From contig NZ_JYMR01000055.1 of assembly GCF_000938255.1 (NCBI RefSeq), positions 106,045 through 170,044 of the forward strand: a stretch of 64,000 nucleotides of DNA, written 5' to 3'. Below the pieces are notes generated by a model, which did no database searches, was not told the origin of the DNA, and was given only the letters and a program-made list of their open reading frames with translations. Source of the DNA: Bradyrhizobium sp. LTSP849. GTDB taxonomy: Bacteria; Pseudomonadota; Alphaproteobacteria; Rhizobiales; Xanthobacteraceae. Within the stretch, counting starts at the first letter, position 1. The number at the start of each line of letters is the position of its first letter. The position numbers and the translations under genes were made by a program. This document shows, in pieces, positions 16,332 through 24,290 of this stretch.

Positions 16332-17933
16332 CTATCCAGCCTCGAGCACGACGGCTTCATTTGACCGTAACAGGAGAGCGCCGTCTTCGGCCAGCGCCGC
16401 ATCCTCGCGCGTGGACAGGAGCAGCCGGCTCCCACGCGCCCAATCCGGCAATTGCAGAAGATGCGGCCGTTCCCCGAGGTTGAGCGCCACCACCAGCCGC
16501 TCCGAATCGTGCCGGCGCGCGTAGACCAGGATCTCGTCTTCGACATTCAACACAACGAAGTCGCCGATCGACAAAGCCGGACAATCGCGTCTGAGCGCAA
16601 GCAAGCGACGATAAAGTGCCAGGATGGAGTGAGGATCTTCCATCATCCGCGCCACGTTGCGCGTCCGCCAGTCGGCATGGAGCGGCAACCACGGTTCGGC
16701 CGTGCTGAAACCCGCATTGTCGTTGCCATCCCACGGCATCGGCGTGCGCACGGGATCGCGGCCCAGCCCCAGCCCGGGCTCACGCAACTCGCGCGGGTCT
16801 CTCACTTGCGAGGGTTCGATCGTGACGTCGCTCAACCCCAATTCGTCGCCGTAATAGAGCGTGGGCGTGCCGCGCAGCGTCAGCAGCAAGACGGAAGCGA
16901 CGCGGGCCTGAGCCTGACCCAGCCTGGTGGCGACGCGCGGCCGGTCGTGGTTGCCGAGCACCCAGTTTGGCCAGCCGGCGACCGGAAGTGCGGCCTCATA
17001 ATTGGTGATTGCCGCAGCAAGGGTGCGCGCATCCCACGGCATATCGATGAGCTGGAAATTGAAGGGCAGATGCACGCCCGGGCGTTCTCGGCCGTAATAG
17101 TGCATGAGACGGTCGACCGGCAGGTAGATCTCGCCGATCAGAACCCGCTCGCCCAGTCCTCTTGCGCCGTAGCTGTCGGCGACGTCGCGCATCGCGGCGG
17201 CGATGTGGTGCACCTCGGGCTGGTCTGTCGAGTGACGTTGCAGCAGGCGGTGCATCTCGCCCATGCCGGGCCGATAGTCCGGGTTGGGCGGATTGTCCGG
17301 GAAGTCTGCCGCCTTCAGCATGTGCCACAGCACATCGATACGGAAGCCATCGACGCCGCGGTCGAACCAGAACCGCATCACATCAACCATCGCCGCCTGC
17401 ACATCCGGATGACGCCAGTTGAGGTCGGGCTGCTCCTTCAGAAAGGCGTGGTAGTAATATTGCCCGGTGATCTCGTCCCATTGCCAGGCTGAGCCGCCGA
17501 AATCGCTGATCCAGTTGTTGGGCGGCCCGCCGTCCGCGGCAGCATCGCGCCAGATGTACCAGTCTCTTTTCTGATTTTCTCGGGCAGCGCGGCTCTCGAC
17601 GAACCATGGATGCTGGTCGGAGGTGTGGTTGGGCACGAAGTCGAGCAGGACCTTGAGTCCCCGCCGATGCGCCTGCATCAGCAAATCGTCGAAATCCGCC
17701 AAAGTGCCGAAGCATGGATCGATGTCGCAATAGCCGGCAACGTCATAGCCGAAATCGACCATCGGCGACGGGTAAATCGGCGAGATCCAGATCGCGTCGA
17801 CCCCAAGGCCGATGAGATAGTCGAGCCGCTGCGCGATCCCCTTGAGGTCGCCGATGCCGTCGTCGTTGCTGTCCTGAAAGGAGCGCGAGTAGATCTGATA
17901 GATCACGCATGTCTGCCACCAGAGCGCGGTCAT
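16332..17933 (-). CDS. GH13-family alpha-glucosidase/amylase
   Basis: 533 residues from ATG 17933. WWQTCVIYQIYSRSFQDSNDDGIGDLKGI is the typical N-terminus of oligo-1,6-glucosidase/alpha-glucosidase enzymes. Conserved regions: DFVPNHTSDQHPWF, GVDGFRIDVLW with the nucleophile Asp, VLIGEIYLP with the acid Glu, and VLGNHDRPRVATRLG with the transition-state Asp. No signal peptide, so it acts in the cytoplasm on alpha-glucosides such as maltooligosaccharides, sucrose or trehalose. In-frame upstream codon 17993 is less likely because homology begins at MTALWW. Confidence 0.9.
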   Translation of the reverse strand: MTALWWQTCVIYQIYSRSFQDSNDDGIGDLKGIAQRLDYLIGLGVDAIWISPIYPSPMVDFGYDVAGYCDIDPCFGTLADFDDLLMQAHRRGLKVLLDFVPNHTSDQHPWFVESRAARENQKRDWYIWRDAAADGGPPNNWISDFGGSAWQWDEITGQYYYHAFLKEQPDLNWRHPDVQAAMVDVMRFWFDRGVDGFRIDVLWHMLKAADFPDNPPNPDYRPGMGEMHRLLQRHSTDQPEVHHIAAAMRDVADSYGARGLGERVLIGEIYLPVDRLMHYYGRERPGVHLPFNFQLIDMPWDARTLAAAITNYEAALPVAGWPNWVLGNHDRPRVATRLGQAQARVASVLLLTLRGTPTLYYGDELGLSDVTIEPSQVRDPRELREPGLGLGRDPVRTPMPWDGNDNAGFSTAEPWLPLHADWRTRNVARMMEDPHSILALYRRLLALRRDCPALSIGDFVVLNVEDEILVYARRHDSERLVVALNLGERPHLLQLPDWARGSRLLLSTREDAALAEDGALLLRSNEAVVLEAG

Positions 17934-18479
17934 GCAAACCGAGCCCTCAAACCGAGCGCCTGGCGTGTACTCTGATTGCGGCTTACCGATCACACGGTGA
18001 CGTCAAAGCAAACATCCGAGACATGGCAAGCCACTCTGTTCCTGCCGCGATCGAAAGTCGACGGATTTTTGCCGTTCCGCTCGATCTCGCCCGCCGCAAC
18101 CCGGTCAACGCCGATGTCATGACGTATCACCCAAATTACGGCGCTAGCGCACTCGATGAGTCCGGCCGCGTTCCTGGGCTCGAAGGCTTATGAATTAAGC
18201 AGTCCAGCACCGTCACCGTCATACTTGCCGTTCCACTCGACAAAGTGCCTGTTCGCTATGCCGTCTTGCCGTTCGACCCGATACTGGCGCGCAAAGTATA
18301 CGCTGGTCTGCGATATTCTACGCCTTTACAACGCTCGACCAAGGTGGGAGGCACTCGACACGCGCCATACACACACTGAAAGCCATCAGGTGTCAGAGCA
18401 TATTGGTGCCCCACAGGTCGGTTGATGCGCTTGCTCAGTTGCATCAATATCGTGGTCAATCGAATGAGCGGTATTGGGA
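17934..18479. other. Intergenic region with a possible decayed reading frame
   Basis: About 545 bp separating the GH13 gene from the LuxR-type regulator. No intact gene is supported. On the minus strand around 18459-18199 two overlapping frames (ending ...SIGSNGKTA and ...HFVEWNGKYDGDGAGLLNS) read like pieces of one protein broken by a frameshift, but I cannot name a family. The regulator's promoter should lie in the right part. Confidence 0.3.
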
Positions 18480-19610
18480 ATGGTCGATTCGGAACTTTTG
18501 TCGCAGCTGATCGGAGATATCTACGACGCAGCGCTCGATTCCAGCTTGTGGGTCGGAGCGCTCGAGCAGGCGACGCACTTCATCGGCGGAACTGCGGCTG
18601 GAATTTACTGGAAGGACATCACCGTTCAGGGTGAACTTCACTACGTTTACAATGTTGAACCGTCCAGCGTGGACGCTTATTTCAACAAGTATATCCGTTT
18701 CGATCCGAGTTTGACGGCTCAATTTTTTTTCAAGGTCGAGGAGATTTACAGCACGACCAACGTTTTGCCCTACAGCGAGTTCGTCGAGACGACTTTCTAT
18801 AAGGAGTGGGTCAAGCCGAACGGTTGGGCCGATCATCTGGCTGCCACGCTCGACAAATCCGCAACGAGCTTCGCTCAGTTCGGGGTATTCCGAAACGAGC
18901 GCCAAGGGCTTGCCGACGACAATATGCGGCAGCGCATGAGTCTGCTGGTTCCTCACGTGCGCCGCGCGGTGTTGATCGGCAATGTCATCGACCTTCAAAA
19001 GACAAAGGCCGGAAGTCTCTCAGATGCGCTCAACCGGCTCGACGCTGGCGTTTTTCTGTTGGACGATCATTGTCATATTGCATTCTCCAACATAGCCGCG
19101 CAAGCGCTGCTCGATGATGCGACGATTTTGAGAACCGTCAACAATAATTTGATCGCCGTGGACCCACAGGCGGCACAGCTATTGCGGAATGTTATCGCCG
19201 CCGCGAGCGGTGGCGATGGCGCTGTCGGCGCGAATGGTGTTGCCATTCCGCTGTCCAGTCAGCCTGGCCAGAATTGGGTCGCTGATATCCTGCCACTGAC
19301 CTCGGGGGCCCGCCAACAAGCCGGGGGCCGACACACTGCGGTCGCTGCCGTCTTCGTCCGAAAGGTATCAATGGCGGCGCCTTATCCGACCGAAGTGGCG
19401 GCGCGACAATTTCAACTCACGCCGAGCGAAGTGCGGGTCCTTGATGCGGTGCTGAAAGTAAGCGGAGTATCTGAGATAGCGGAGGCGCTTGGCGTCAGCG
19501 AGTCCACCGTGAAAACTCATCTCCAGAATATCTTCGGAAAGACCGGCGTGCGCCGCCAGGCTGACTTGATCAAGCTTGTTGCGGCACATCCCAGGCCGTT
19601 TCCGGGGTAA
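18480..19610 (+). CDS. LuxR-type HTH transcriptional regulator
   Basis: 376 residues. The C-terminal 65 residues form a LuxR/GerE DNA-binding domain: FQLTPSEVRVLDAVLKVSGVSEIAEALGVSESTVKTHLQNIFGKTGVRRQADLIKLV. The N-terminal 300 residues show a helical start (LLSQLIGDIYDAALDSSLWVGALEQA) and a PAS-like segment (ALNRLDAGVFLLDDHCHIAFSNIAAQALL), not an autoinducer domain. ATG 18480 is preferred over TTG 18474. It stands alone upstream of a universal stress protein; the signal is unknown. Confidence 0.88.
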   Translation: MVDSELLSQLIGDIYDAALDSSLWVGALEQATHFIGGTAAGIYWKDITVQGELHYVYNVEPSSVDAYFNKYIRFDPSLTAQFFFKVEEIYSTTNVLPYSEFVETTFYKEWVKPNGWADHLAATLDKSATSFAQFGVFRNERQGLADDNMRQRMSLLVPHVRRAVLIGNVIDLQKTKAGSLSDALNRLDAGVFLLDDHCHIAFSNIAAQALLDDATILRTVNNNLIAVDPQAAQLLRNVIAAASGGDGAVGANGVAIPLSSQPGQNWVADILPLTSGARQQAGGRHTAVAAVFVRKVSMAAPYPTEVAARQFQLTPSEVRVLDAVLKVSGVSEIAEALGVSESTVKTHLQNIFGKTGVRRQADLIKLVAAHPRPFPG

Positions 19611-19766
19611 GAGAGGACGGTCTACCTTTTGAAACTCGTCGTGCGAGGCCAGCCCTTCGAGGCTATGGCAGTGAGACCGAGGCCGAAAAAGGCGCATGGA
19701 CCCACGGCGGGTATCGGACCATATTAGCCGGGCATCACTTTGTTCGACGAGCAAGGGAGCCACCGC

Positions 19767-20228
19767 ATGTACGCCAATATTCTCTTGAGCACGGATGGAT
19801 CGGACGTCGCGAAAAAAGGCGTTGAGCATGGCATTGCCTTGGCGAAGGCCTTGAACGCCAGGCTGACAATCATCACCGTGACGGAAGCGCTGCCGGTCGA
19901 CTATGGCGGCGGACACGACTCGGGATGGATTCCGACGCAGGACGAGGTTGATAGCTATGACGCAGCCTGCAAGGCCCGTGCGGGCAAAGTGCTCGATGAA
20001 GCTCGCGCCATGTCGGAGCAGATCGGCAAGCCGGCAGAACTCCTGCATGTTCCGAATGCGCACCCGGCCACTGCGATCATTGAAACGGCAAAGTCCAGGG
20101 GCTGCGACTTGATCGTCATGGCCACTCACGGGCGTCGCGGTCTCAGGAAGCTGTTTTTGGGCAGCCAGACATCCGAGGTCCTGGTGAACGGAAGCGTGCC
20201 CGTATTGGTGGTGCCGAAGCCGGCATAG
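19767..20228 (+). CDS. Universal stress protein (UspA family)
   Basis: 153 residues. MYANILLSTDGSDVAKKGVEHGIALAKALNARLTIITV is the UspA fold N-terminus, and GCDLIVMATHGRRGLRKLFLGSQTSEVLVNGSVPVLVVPKP contains the G-2x-G-9x-G(S/T) ATP-binding motif. Start ATG 19767 follows GGGAG. It is a cytoplasmic stress-response protein; followed by a short CxxCxGxG protein. Confidence 0.92.
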   Translation: MYANILLSTDGSDVAKKGVEHGIALAKALNARLTIITVTEALPVDYGGGHDSGWIPTQDEVDSYDAACKARAGKVLDEARAMSEQIGKPAELLHVPNAHPATAIIETAKSRGCDLIVMATHGRRGLRKLFLGSQTSEVLVNGSVPVLVVPKPA

Positions 20229-20237
20229 TGCAGGACT

Positions 20238-20279
20238 TGCCTGGCGCCGCTTGCCCGGTACCGCTTGCCTGGCACCGCT
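20238..20279 (+). repeat. Three tandem copies of a 14-bp unit
   Basis: Three imperfect copies of TGCCTGGCACCGCT follow one another directly after the uspA stop codon; copy 2 reads TGCCCGGTACCGCT. The array is intergenic and may be a slippage product. Confidence 0.8.
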
Positions 20280-20341
20280 TGTCTGTTTCGCCGAGCTGGC
20301 GCACAAGAACGTTGACCGCCCTCCAGCGGCAGGAGAATTTC

Positions 20342-20470
20342 ATGACGAGTGAAAAAGGCCCGAACATCAAGAAGAAGCAGAAATGCAAAAACTGTGAGGG
20401 CAAAGGTTTGCTCAAGAAGGGCGACAAGGTAGTGAAGTGTCAGCGCTGCAAAGGCACGGGCGTGCGGTGA
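20342..20470 (+). CDS. 42-residue zinc-finger-like protein with two CxxCxGxG motifs
   Basis: The product MTSEKGPNIKKKQKCKNC continues to a second motif in KCQRCKGTGVR. CKNCEGKG and CQRCKGTG are two halves of the cysteine-rich zinc-binding unit seen in DnaJ and related proteins. A basic lysine-rich N-terminus precedes them. ATG 20342 has AGGAG seven bases upstream. The protein probably binds one zinc with four cysteines. It follows uspA and could share its transcript. A DnaJ fragment is unlikely because it has its own ribosome site and a compact complete frame. Confidence 0.7.
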   Translation: MTSEKGPNIKKKQKCKNCEGKGLLKKGDKVVKCQRCKGTGVR

Positions 20471-20490
20471 TGTTGAGTTGATGAACTCTC

Positions 20491-20509
20491 GGGAACGAAC
20501 GACGTTCCC
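20491..20509. terminator. Hairpin after the small zinc-binding protein
   Basis: GGGAACG and CGTTCCC form a perfect 7-bp stem around a 5-base loop, about 20 bp past the stop codon. There is no T-run, so it is a weak terminator candidate or a transcript-stabilising hairpin. Confidence 0.4.
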
Positions 20510-20622
20510 GTCAACGCGATCGGGCACATTGTTCGCCCCGACCGAAGAGTGAAGCCAGGCTGCACGAGGTTATCCGGCGCGCGTGACCGTCTAATCTCCC
20601 TATCATGAGAGGGAGACCGACC

Positions 20623-21123
20623 ATGACGAGTGATGCGATGACCGGCAGGGCCCAGCGGCAGGAGTCCCCATCCCTGCTGTTGCCGGCCTTGCGCAATTTC
20701 TACGAGATCTCAAATCCGGTTTCCTATGCGCTTCTGCGCGTTGCCTTCGGATTGATCCTGCTCACGCACGGGCTGCCAAAACTGCTCGGCGAGTCCCACG
20801 GCGCCATGGCCAATCCGTTCGCGAGCTCCGTGAACTTCATCACGAATTCGCTGCATCTTCCAGCCCCGATACTGTTCGGGTATTTTGTGATGTACCTGGA
20901 AACGTTCGGGGCCGTCATGCTCGCGGCAGGGTTCTTCACCCGGCTCATCGCACCCATGATCGCCGTGCAGATGGCGATGATCTGCCTGATCCATTACCCC
21001 AAATGGGCCTGGATCGATCGAGGCATGGAGTACCCGTTCCTGCTGGGCCTCGTTGCCCTGCACATTTCGTTTCGCGGCGGAGGGCGGTTCTCGGTGGACC
21101 GCTTGATTGGAAGGGAGCTTTGA
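20623..21123 (+). CDS. DoxX-family membrane protein
   Basis: 166 residues from ATG 20623, which follows GAGGGAGA. Four hydrophobic segments: YALLRVAFGLILLTHGLPKLLG, ILFGYFVMYLETFGAVMLAAGFF, LIAPMIAVQMAMICLIHY and PFLLGLVALHISFRGGG. This is the DoxX/DoxD-like inner-membrane family, members of which take part in quinone or thiol redox processes; the role here is unknown. It stands alone, converging with the LysR gene. Confidence 0.85.
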   Translation: MTSDAMTGRAQRQESPSLLLPALRNFYEISNPVSYALLRVAFGLILLTHGLPKLLGESHGAMANPFASSVNFITNSLHLPAPILFGYFVMYLETFGAVMLAAGFFTRLIAPMIAVQMAMICLIHYPKWAWIDRGMEYPFLLGLVALHISFRGGGRFSVDRLIGREL

Positions 21124-21160
21124 GAGGGCGTGCTGGACGAACCAGTGTCACCTGGCTCGC

Positions 21161-22039
21161 TCAGCCGCCTTCAAGTTCGTCGATCATCCAGGCGATGAAC
21201 GCGTTGGCCGCCGGCGAATCCGCGCGCTCTGAGGCCGGCACGATGGCGAGCCCATCCGCAAACGGCACGAACTGGGCTGGCGCGACCAGCCTGCCGGCGA
21301 GGAGGTCGTCGTGGACCATCCGGCGCTCGACCAGCGCGACGCCGAGGCCGGACAACGCGGCCTCGATGCAAAGATGCGTGTGCGGAAAGCTGAGCTCGGC
21401 CTTGCTGGTGATCCGCCGGTCGGCATTGTCCTGCCAGACGTTCCAGGCGCGCGAGGTGTGCTCATGCACGATGCGCGTCGCGCACGACAGCCGCCGCCCC
21501 TTGACCGACACCGGATAGTCCGGCGCGCAGACGGGGCCGAAGGCGACGTCGGCAACACGGATGGCGCGCGCCTGGTCGCGCTCGGGATAGGACTGACGGT
21601 CCCAGGCAACGACGAGATCGGCGCCCTGGTGGCGGATCTCGCGGGCCGACGTCATCGATAGCCGCACCCGCATGCCGGGATGGCGGCGATAGAAGCCCGC
21701 GAGATGCGGCACCAGCCAGCGCATCGCGAAGGTGGCGCTGCAAGCAACGTGGACACTGGGCGCGCGCGCCTCGTCGAGCATCCGCAGCCAGGCGTGCTCG
21801 AGATGATCGAGCGCCTGCGCGACAGCCGGCAGCAGCTCTTCGCCCTGCCGGCTCAGCCGCAGGCCGGTCCCCGCCTTGTCGAACAGCGCCGTGCCGGCGT
21901 GCTCCTGCAGGGCCCGAATTTGCTTGCTGACGGCGCCATGCGTCCGGCCCAGCTCCTCGGCGGCGCGCGTGACCGAGCCCAGCCGCGCCGTCGCTTCGAA
22001 GGCTTTGAGTGCGAACAATGGCGGCAGGCGACGTGCCAA
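21161..22039 (-). CDS. LysR-family transcriptional regulator (GcvA-like)
   Basis: 292 residues. HTH in LFALKAFEATARLGSVTRAAEELGRTHGAVSKQIRALQEHAG; effector domain from about 92 (VHVACSATFAMRWLVPHLAGFYRRHPGMRVRL). The effector domain looks like the GcvA/AmpR branch. Start is TTG 22039 with AGGAG seven bases upstream. It is divergent from the enolase gene across about 165 bp, so it probably controls the enolase/RraA unit; TCAC-rich sequence at 22065-22080 is within that region. Confidence 0.88.
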   Translation of the reverse strand: MARRLPPLFALKAFEATARLGSVTRAAEELGRTHGAVSKQIRALQEHAGTALFDKAGTGLRLSRQGEELLPAVAQALDHLEHAWLRMLDEARAPSVHVACSATFAMRWLVPHLAGFYRRHPGMRVRLSMTSAREIRHQGADLVVAWDRQSYPERDQARAIRVADVAFGPVCAPDYPVSVKGRRLSCATRIVHEHTSRAWNVWQDNADRRITSKAELSFPHTHLCIEAALSGLGVALVERRMVHDDLLAGRLVAPAQFVPFADGLAIVPASERADSPAANAFIAWMIDELEGG

Positions 22040-22205
22040 GCGGGGCTCCTATTTGTGAATAATACTCACGCATTGGCGAAGCGAAGTCGATAGCAGCTTT
22101 GTACGGAGCGCGATAGTTAGCGTGAAAATTCAAGCAATTGGATGCCTGCGCGGCCTGCTGGCCGTGCATATGGCTCACCATGCCGACAAGGATGAGAGCA
22201 CGCCC

Positions 22206-23561
22206 ATGACAGCCATCACAGAGATCGCCGCCAGCGAAATTCTCGACAGCCGCGGCAACCCGACCGTCGAGGTCGAGGTTCGCCTCGCGGACGGCGCGCG
22301 CGGCCGCGCCGCGGTGCCGTCCGGCGCATCGACAGGCGCGCATGAAGCGCATGAGCTGCGCGATGGCGGCCCGCGTTTTCATGGCAAGGGCGTCCTGCGG
22401 GCGATTGAGGCCGTCAACACCGAGATCAGCAGCGCCTTGCACGGCCGGGACGCGTTCGCACAGGCATCCATCGACCGCACCATGATCGATCTCGACGGCA
22501 CGCCCGGCAAGAGCCGTCTCGGCGCCAACGCCATCCTCGGCGTGTCGCTGGCGGTGGCCAAGGCCGCGGCCGCCTCCCTCGACATCCCGCTCTACCGGTA
22601 TGTCGGCGGCGCCAACGCGCGGCTATTGCCTGCCCCCGGCATGAACGTGATCAACGGTGGCGCGCACGCCGACAATCCCCTCGACTTCCAGGAATTCATG
22701 ATCATGCCGATCGGCGCTGCGACGTTCGCGGACGCAATCAGGATGGGCTCGGAGATCTTCCACACCCTCAAGCAGCACCTGATACGCGCAGGCCACCAGA
22801 CCAATGTCGGCGACGAAGGCGGCTTCGCGCCGAACATGCGCGACGCACACGAGGCGATCGAAACCATCCTCGCGGCGGTCGAAGCGTCCGGCTACAGGCC
22901 GGGCCAGGACGTCGCGCTGGTCATTGACCCCGCGTCATCGGAGTTCTTCGAGGACGGCGCCTATCACTATCGCGGCGAGAAACTGGTGCGGTCGGTCGAA
23001 CAGCACGTTGCCTATCTCCTCGACATCGTCCGGCAGTATCCGGTCTGCTCGATCGAGGATCCGATGGCCGAGACGGACTTTGCCGGCTGGCGCCTGATCA
23101 CGCGTGAGCTGGGATCCAGCTGCCAGCTCACCGGCGACGACGTCTTCTGCACCAATCCCGAACTGCTCGACGCCGGCATTCGTGCGGGCATCGCCAATTC
23201 CATTCTGGTCAAGGTCAACCAGATCGGGACCCTCACGGAGGCCCTGCAAACCGTCACCCGCGCCCACAAGGCCGGCTACACCGTTGTGTTGTCGCATCGC
23301 TCCGGCGAAACCGAGGATACGACGATCGCCGATCTCGCTGTCGCCACCCAGTGCGGACAGATCAAGGCAGGCTCTCTTTCGCGGTCCGATCGCACGGCCA
23401 AATACAACCGTCTCATGCGGATTGAGCGTGAGCTTGGCACTGAGGCCTGTTACGCGGGCCTCAGCGCGTTCAACGTGGCACTGCCCGCCTGGAGTTCCGC
23501 GGTTGCCGACACAGCGCCTTGCATCAACACCCCTTCCTCTGATAATGAAACGACGTTCTAA
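22206..23561 (+). CDS. eno: Enolase (phosphopyruvate hydratase), accessory copy
   Basis: 451 residues, complete. Conserved elements: LDSRGNPTVEVEV, VPSGASTGAHEAHELRDG (loop Ser), NGGAHADNPLDFQEFMI (catalytic His and Glu), NVGDEGGFAPN, SIEDPMAE, LTGDDVFCTN, ILVKVNQIGTLTE and SHRSGETEDT...GQIKAGS. All Mg2+ ligands and the catalytic Lys are visible, so the enzyme should interconvert 2-phosphoglycerate and PEP. It lies outside the usual glycolytic context, between a LysR regulator and an RraA-family gene, and has a slightly extended, less conserved C-terminus. ATG 22206 is chosen because homology starts there. Confidence 0.9.
   Translation: MTAITEIAASEILDSRGNPTVEVEVRLADGARGRAAVPSGASTGAHEAHELRDGGPRFHGKGVLRAIEAVNTEISSALHGRDAFAQASIDRTMIDLDGTPGKSRLGANAILGVSLAVAKAAAASLDIPLYRYVGGANARLLPAPGMNVINGGAHADNPLDFQEFMIMPIGAATFADAIRMGSEIFHTLKQHLIRAGHQTNVGDEGGFAPNMRDAHEAIETILAAVEASGYRPGQDVALVIDPASSEFFEDGAYHYRGEKLVRSVEQHVAYLLDIVRQYPVCSIEDPMAETDFAGWRLITRELGSSCQLTGDDVFCTNPELLDAGIRAGIANSILVKVNQIGTLTEALQTVTRAHKAGYTVVLSHRSGETEDTTIADLAVATQCGQIKAGSLSRSDRTAKYNRLMRIERELGTEACYAGLSAFNVALPAWSSAVADTAPCINTPSSDNETTF
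23547..23559. promoter_or_regulatory. Weak copy of the GAAACG-N-CGTTTC palindrome
   Basis: GAAACG-A-CGTTCT matches 10 of 12 specified positions of the sites at 28953 and 31032. It overlaps the last codons of the enolase gene, about 35 bp before the RraA-family gene. It could allow IclR control of that gene; chance is possible. Confidence 0.3.
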
Positions 23562-23593
23562 AATACGACTGACCTTGCGTGGAAGGGAAAACG

Positions 23594-24271
23594 ATGTCTG
23601 TTGGATTTCGAATTTTGCTGCGGAAACGAAAGGTCGGCGCCGACGTCGTCGCCCGTTTCGCCCCGTTGCCGGTCGCCAATGTCAGCGACAGCATGTCGCG
23701 CCTGACAGCCGGCGGCGCGCGGCTTCGCCCGATGCACCAGGGGGGCGGGCTCGCAGGCCCGGCGCTGACGGTCAAGACGGCTCCGGGCGACAATCTCATG
23801 GTCCACAAGGCGATTGCGCTCGCCGCGCCCGGCGACGTCATCGTCGTCGATGCCGGCGGCGACCTGACCAATGCCATCACCGGCGAGATGATGTTGATGC
23901 AGATGGTCAAGCGCGGTGTGGCTGGCCTGGTCATCAACGGCGCGATCCGCGACGCCGGCTTTATCCGCGGCCAGAAGTTTCCGGTTTTCGCGGCGGGAGT
24001 CACGCACCGCGGCCCGTACAAGAATGGGCCGGGCGAAATCAACGTTCCGATCGCGATCGACGGGATGGTGATCGAGCCCGGCGACCTCATCATCGGAGAT
24101 GATGATGGCCTGCTCTGCGTGCCGTTTGATCAGATCGATGCGGTGTTCAAGGCGTCAACGGCGAAGTTTGAGGCCGAGCAGAAGCAGATGGCCAATATCG
24201 AGGCCGGCACCCATGACGCCTCCTGGGTGGATCGGCAATTGCGTGAGTTGAAGTGCGAGGGCGTCGATTGA
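23594..24271 (+). CDS. RraA-family protein (HMG/CHA aldolase-like)
   Basis: 225 residues. The core resembles RraA-like class II pyruvate aldolases: VANVSDSMSRLTAGGARLRPM, GPALTVKTAPGDNLMVHKAIALAAPGDVIVVDAGG, and LVINGAIRDAGFIRGQKFPVFAAG with the conserved Arg-Asp pair. Enzymes of this fold cleave 4-hydroxy-4-methyl- or 4-carboxy-4-hydroxy-2-oxoadipate to pyruvate plus oxaloacetate or pyruvate; other members only bind RNase E. The catabolic neighbourhood favours an aldolase. ATG 23594 follows GGAAGGG. It is 32 bp after enolase, on the same strand. Confidence 0.8.
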   Translation: MSVGFRILLRKRKVGADVVARFAPLPVANVSDSMSRLTAGGARLRPMHQGGGLAGPALTVKTAPGDNLMVHKAIALAAPGDVIVVDAGGDLTNAITGEMMLMQMVKRGVAGLVINGAIRDAGFIRGQKFPVFAAGVTHRGPYKNGPGEINVPIAIDGMVIEPGDLIIGDDDGLLCVPFDQIDAVFKASTAKFEAEQKQMANIEAGTHDASWVDRQLRELKCEGVD

Positions 24272-24290
24272 GACGCCTTCGGCTAGTTGG

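Noticed and set aside
17909..18193. A 94-codon plus-strand frame at the GH13 upstream region
   Set aside because: Overlaps the GH13 start antisense, has no ribosome site or family resemblance.
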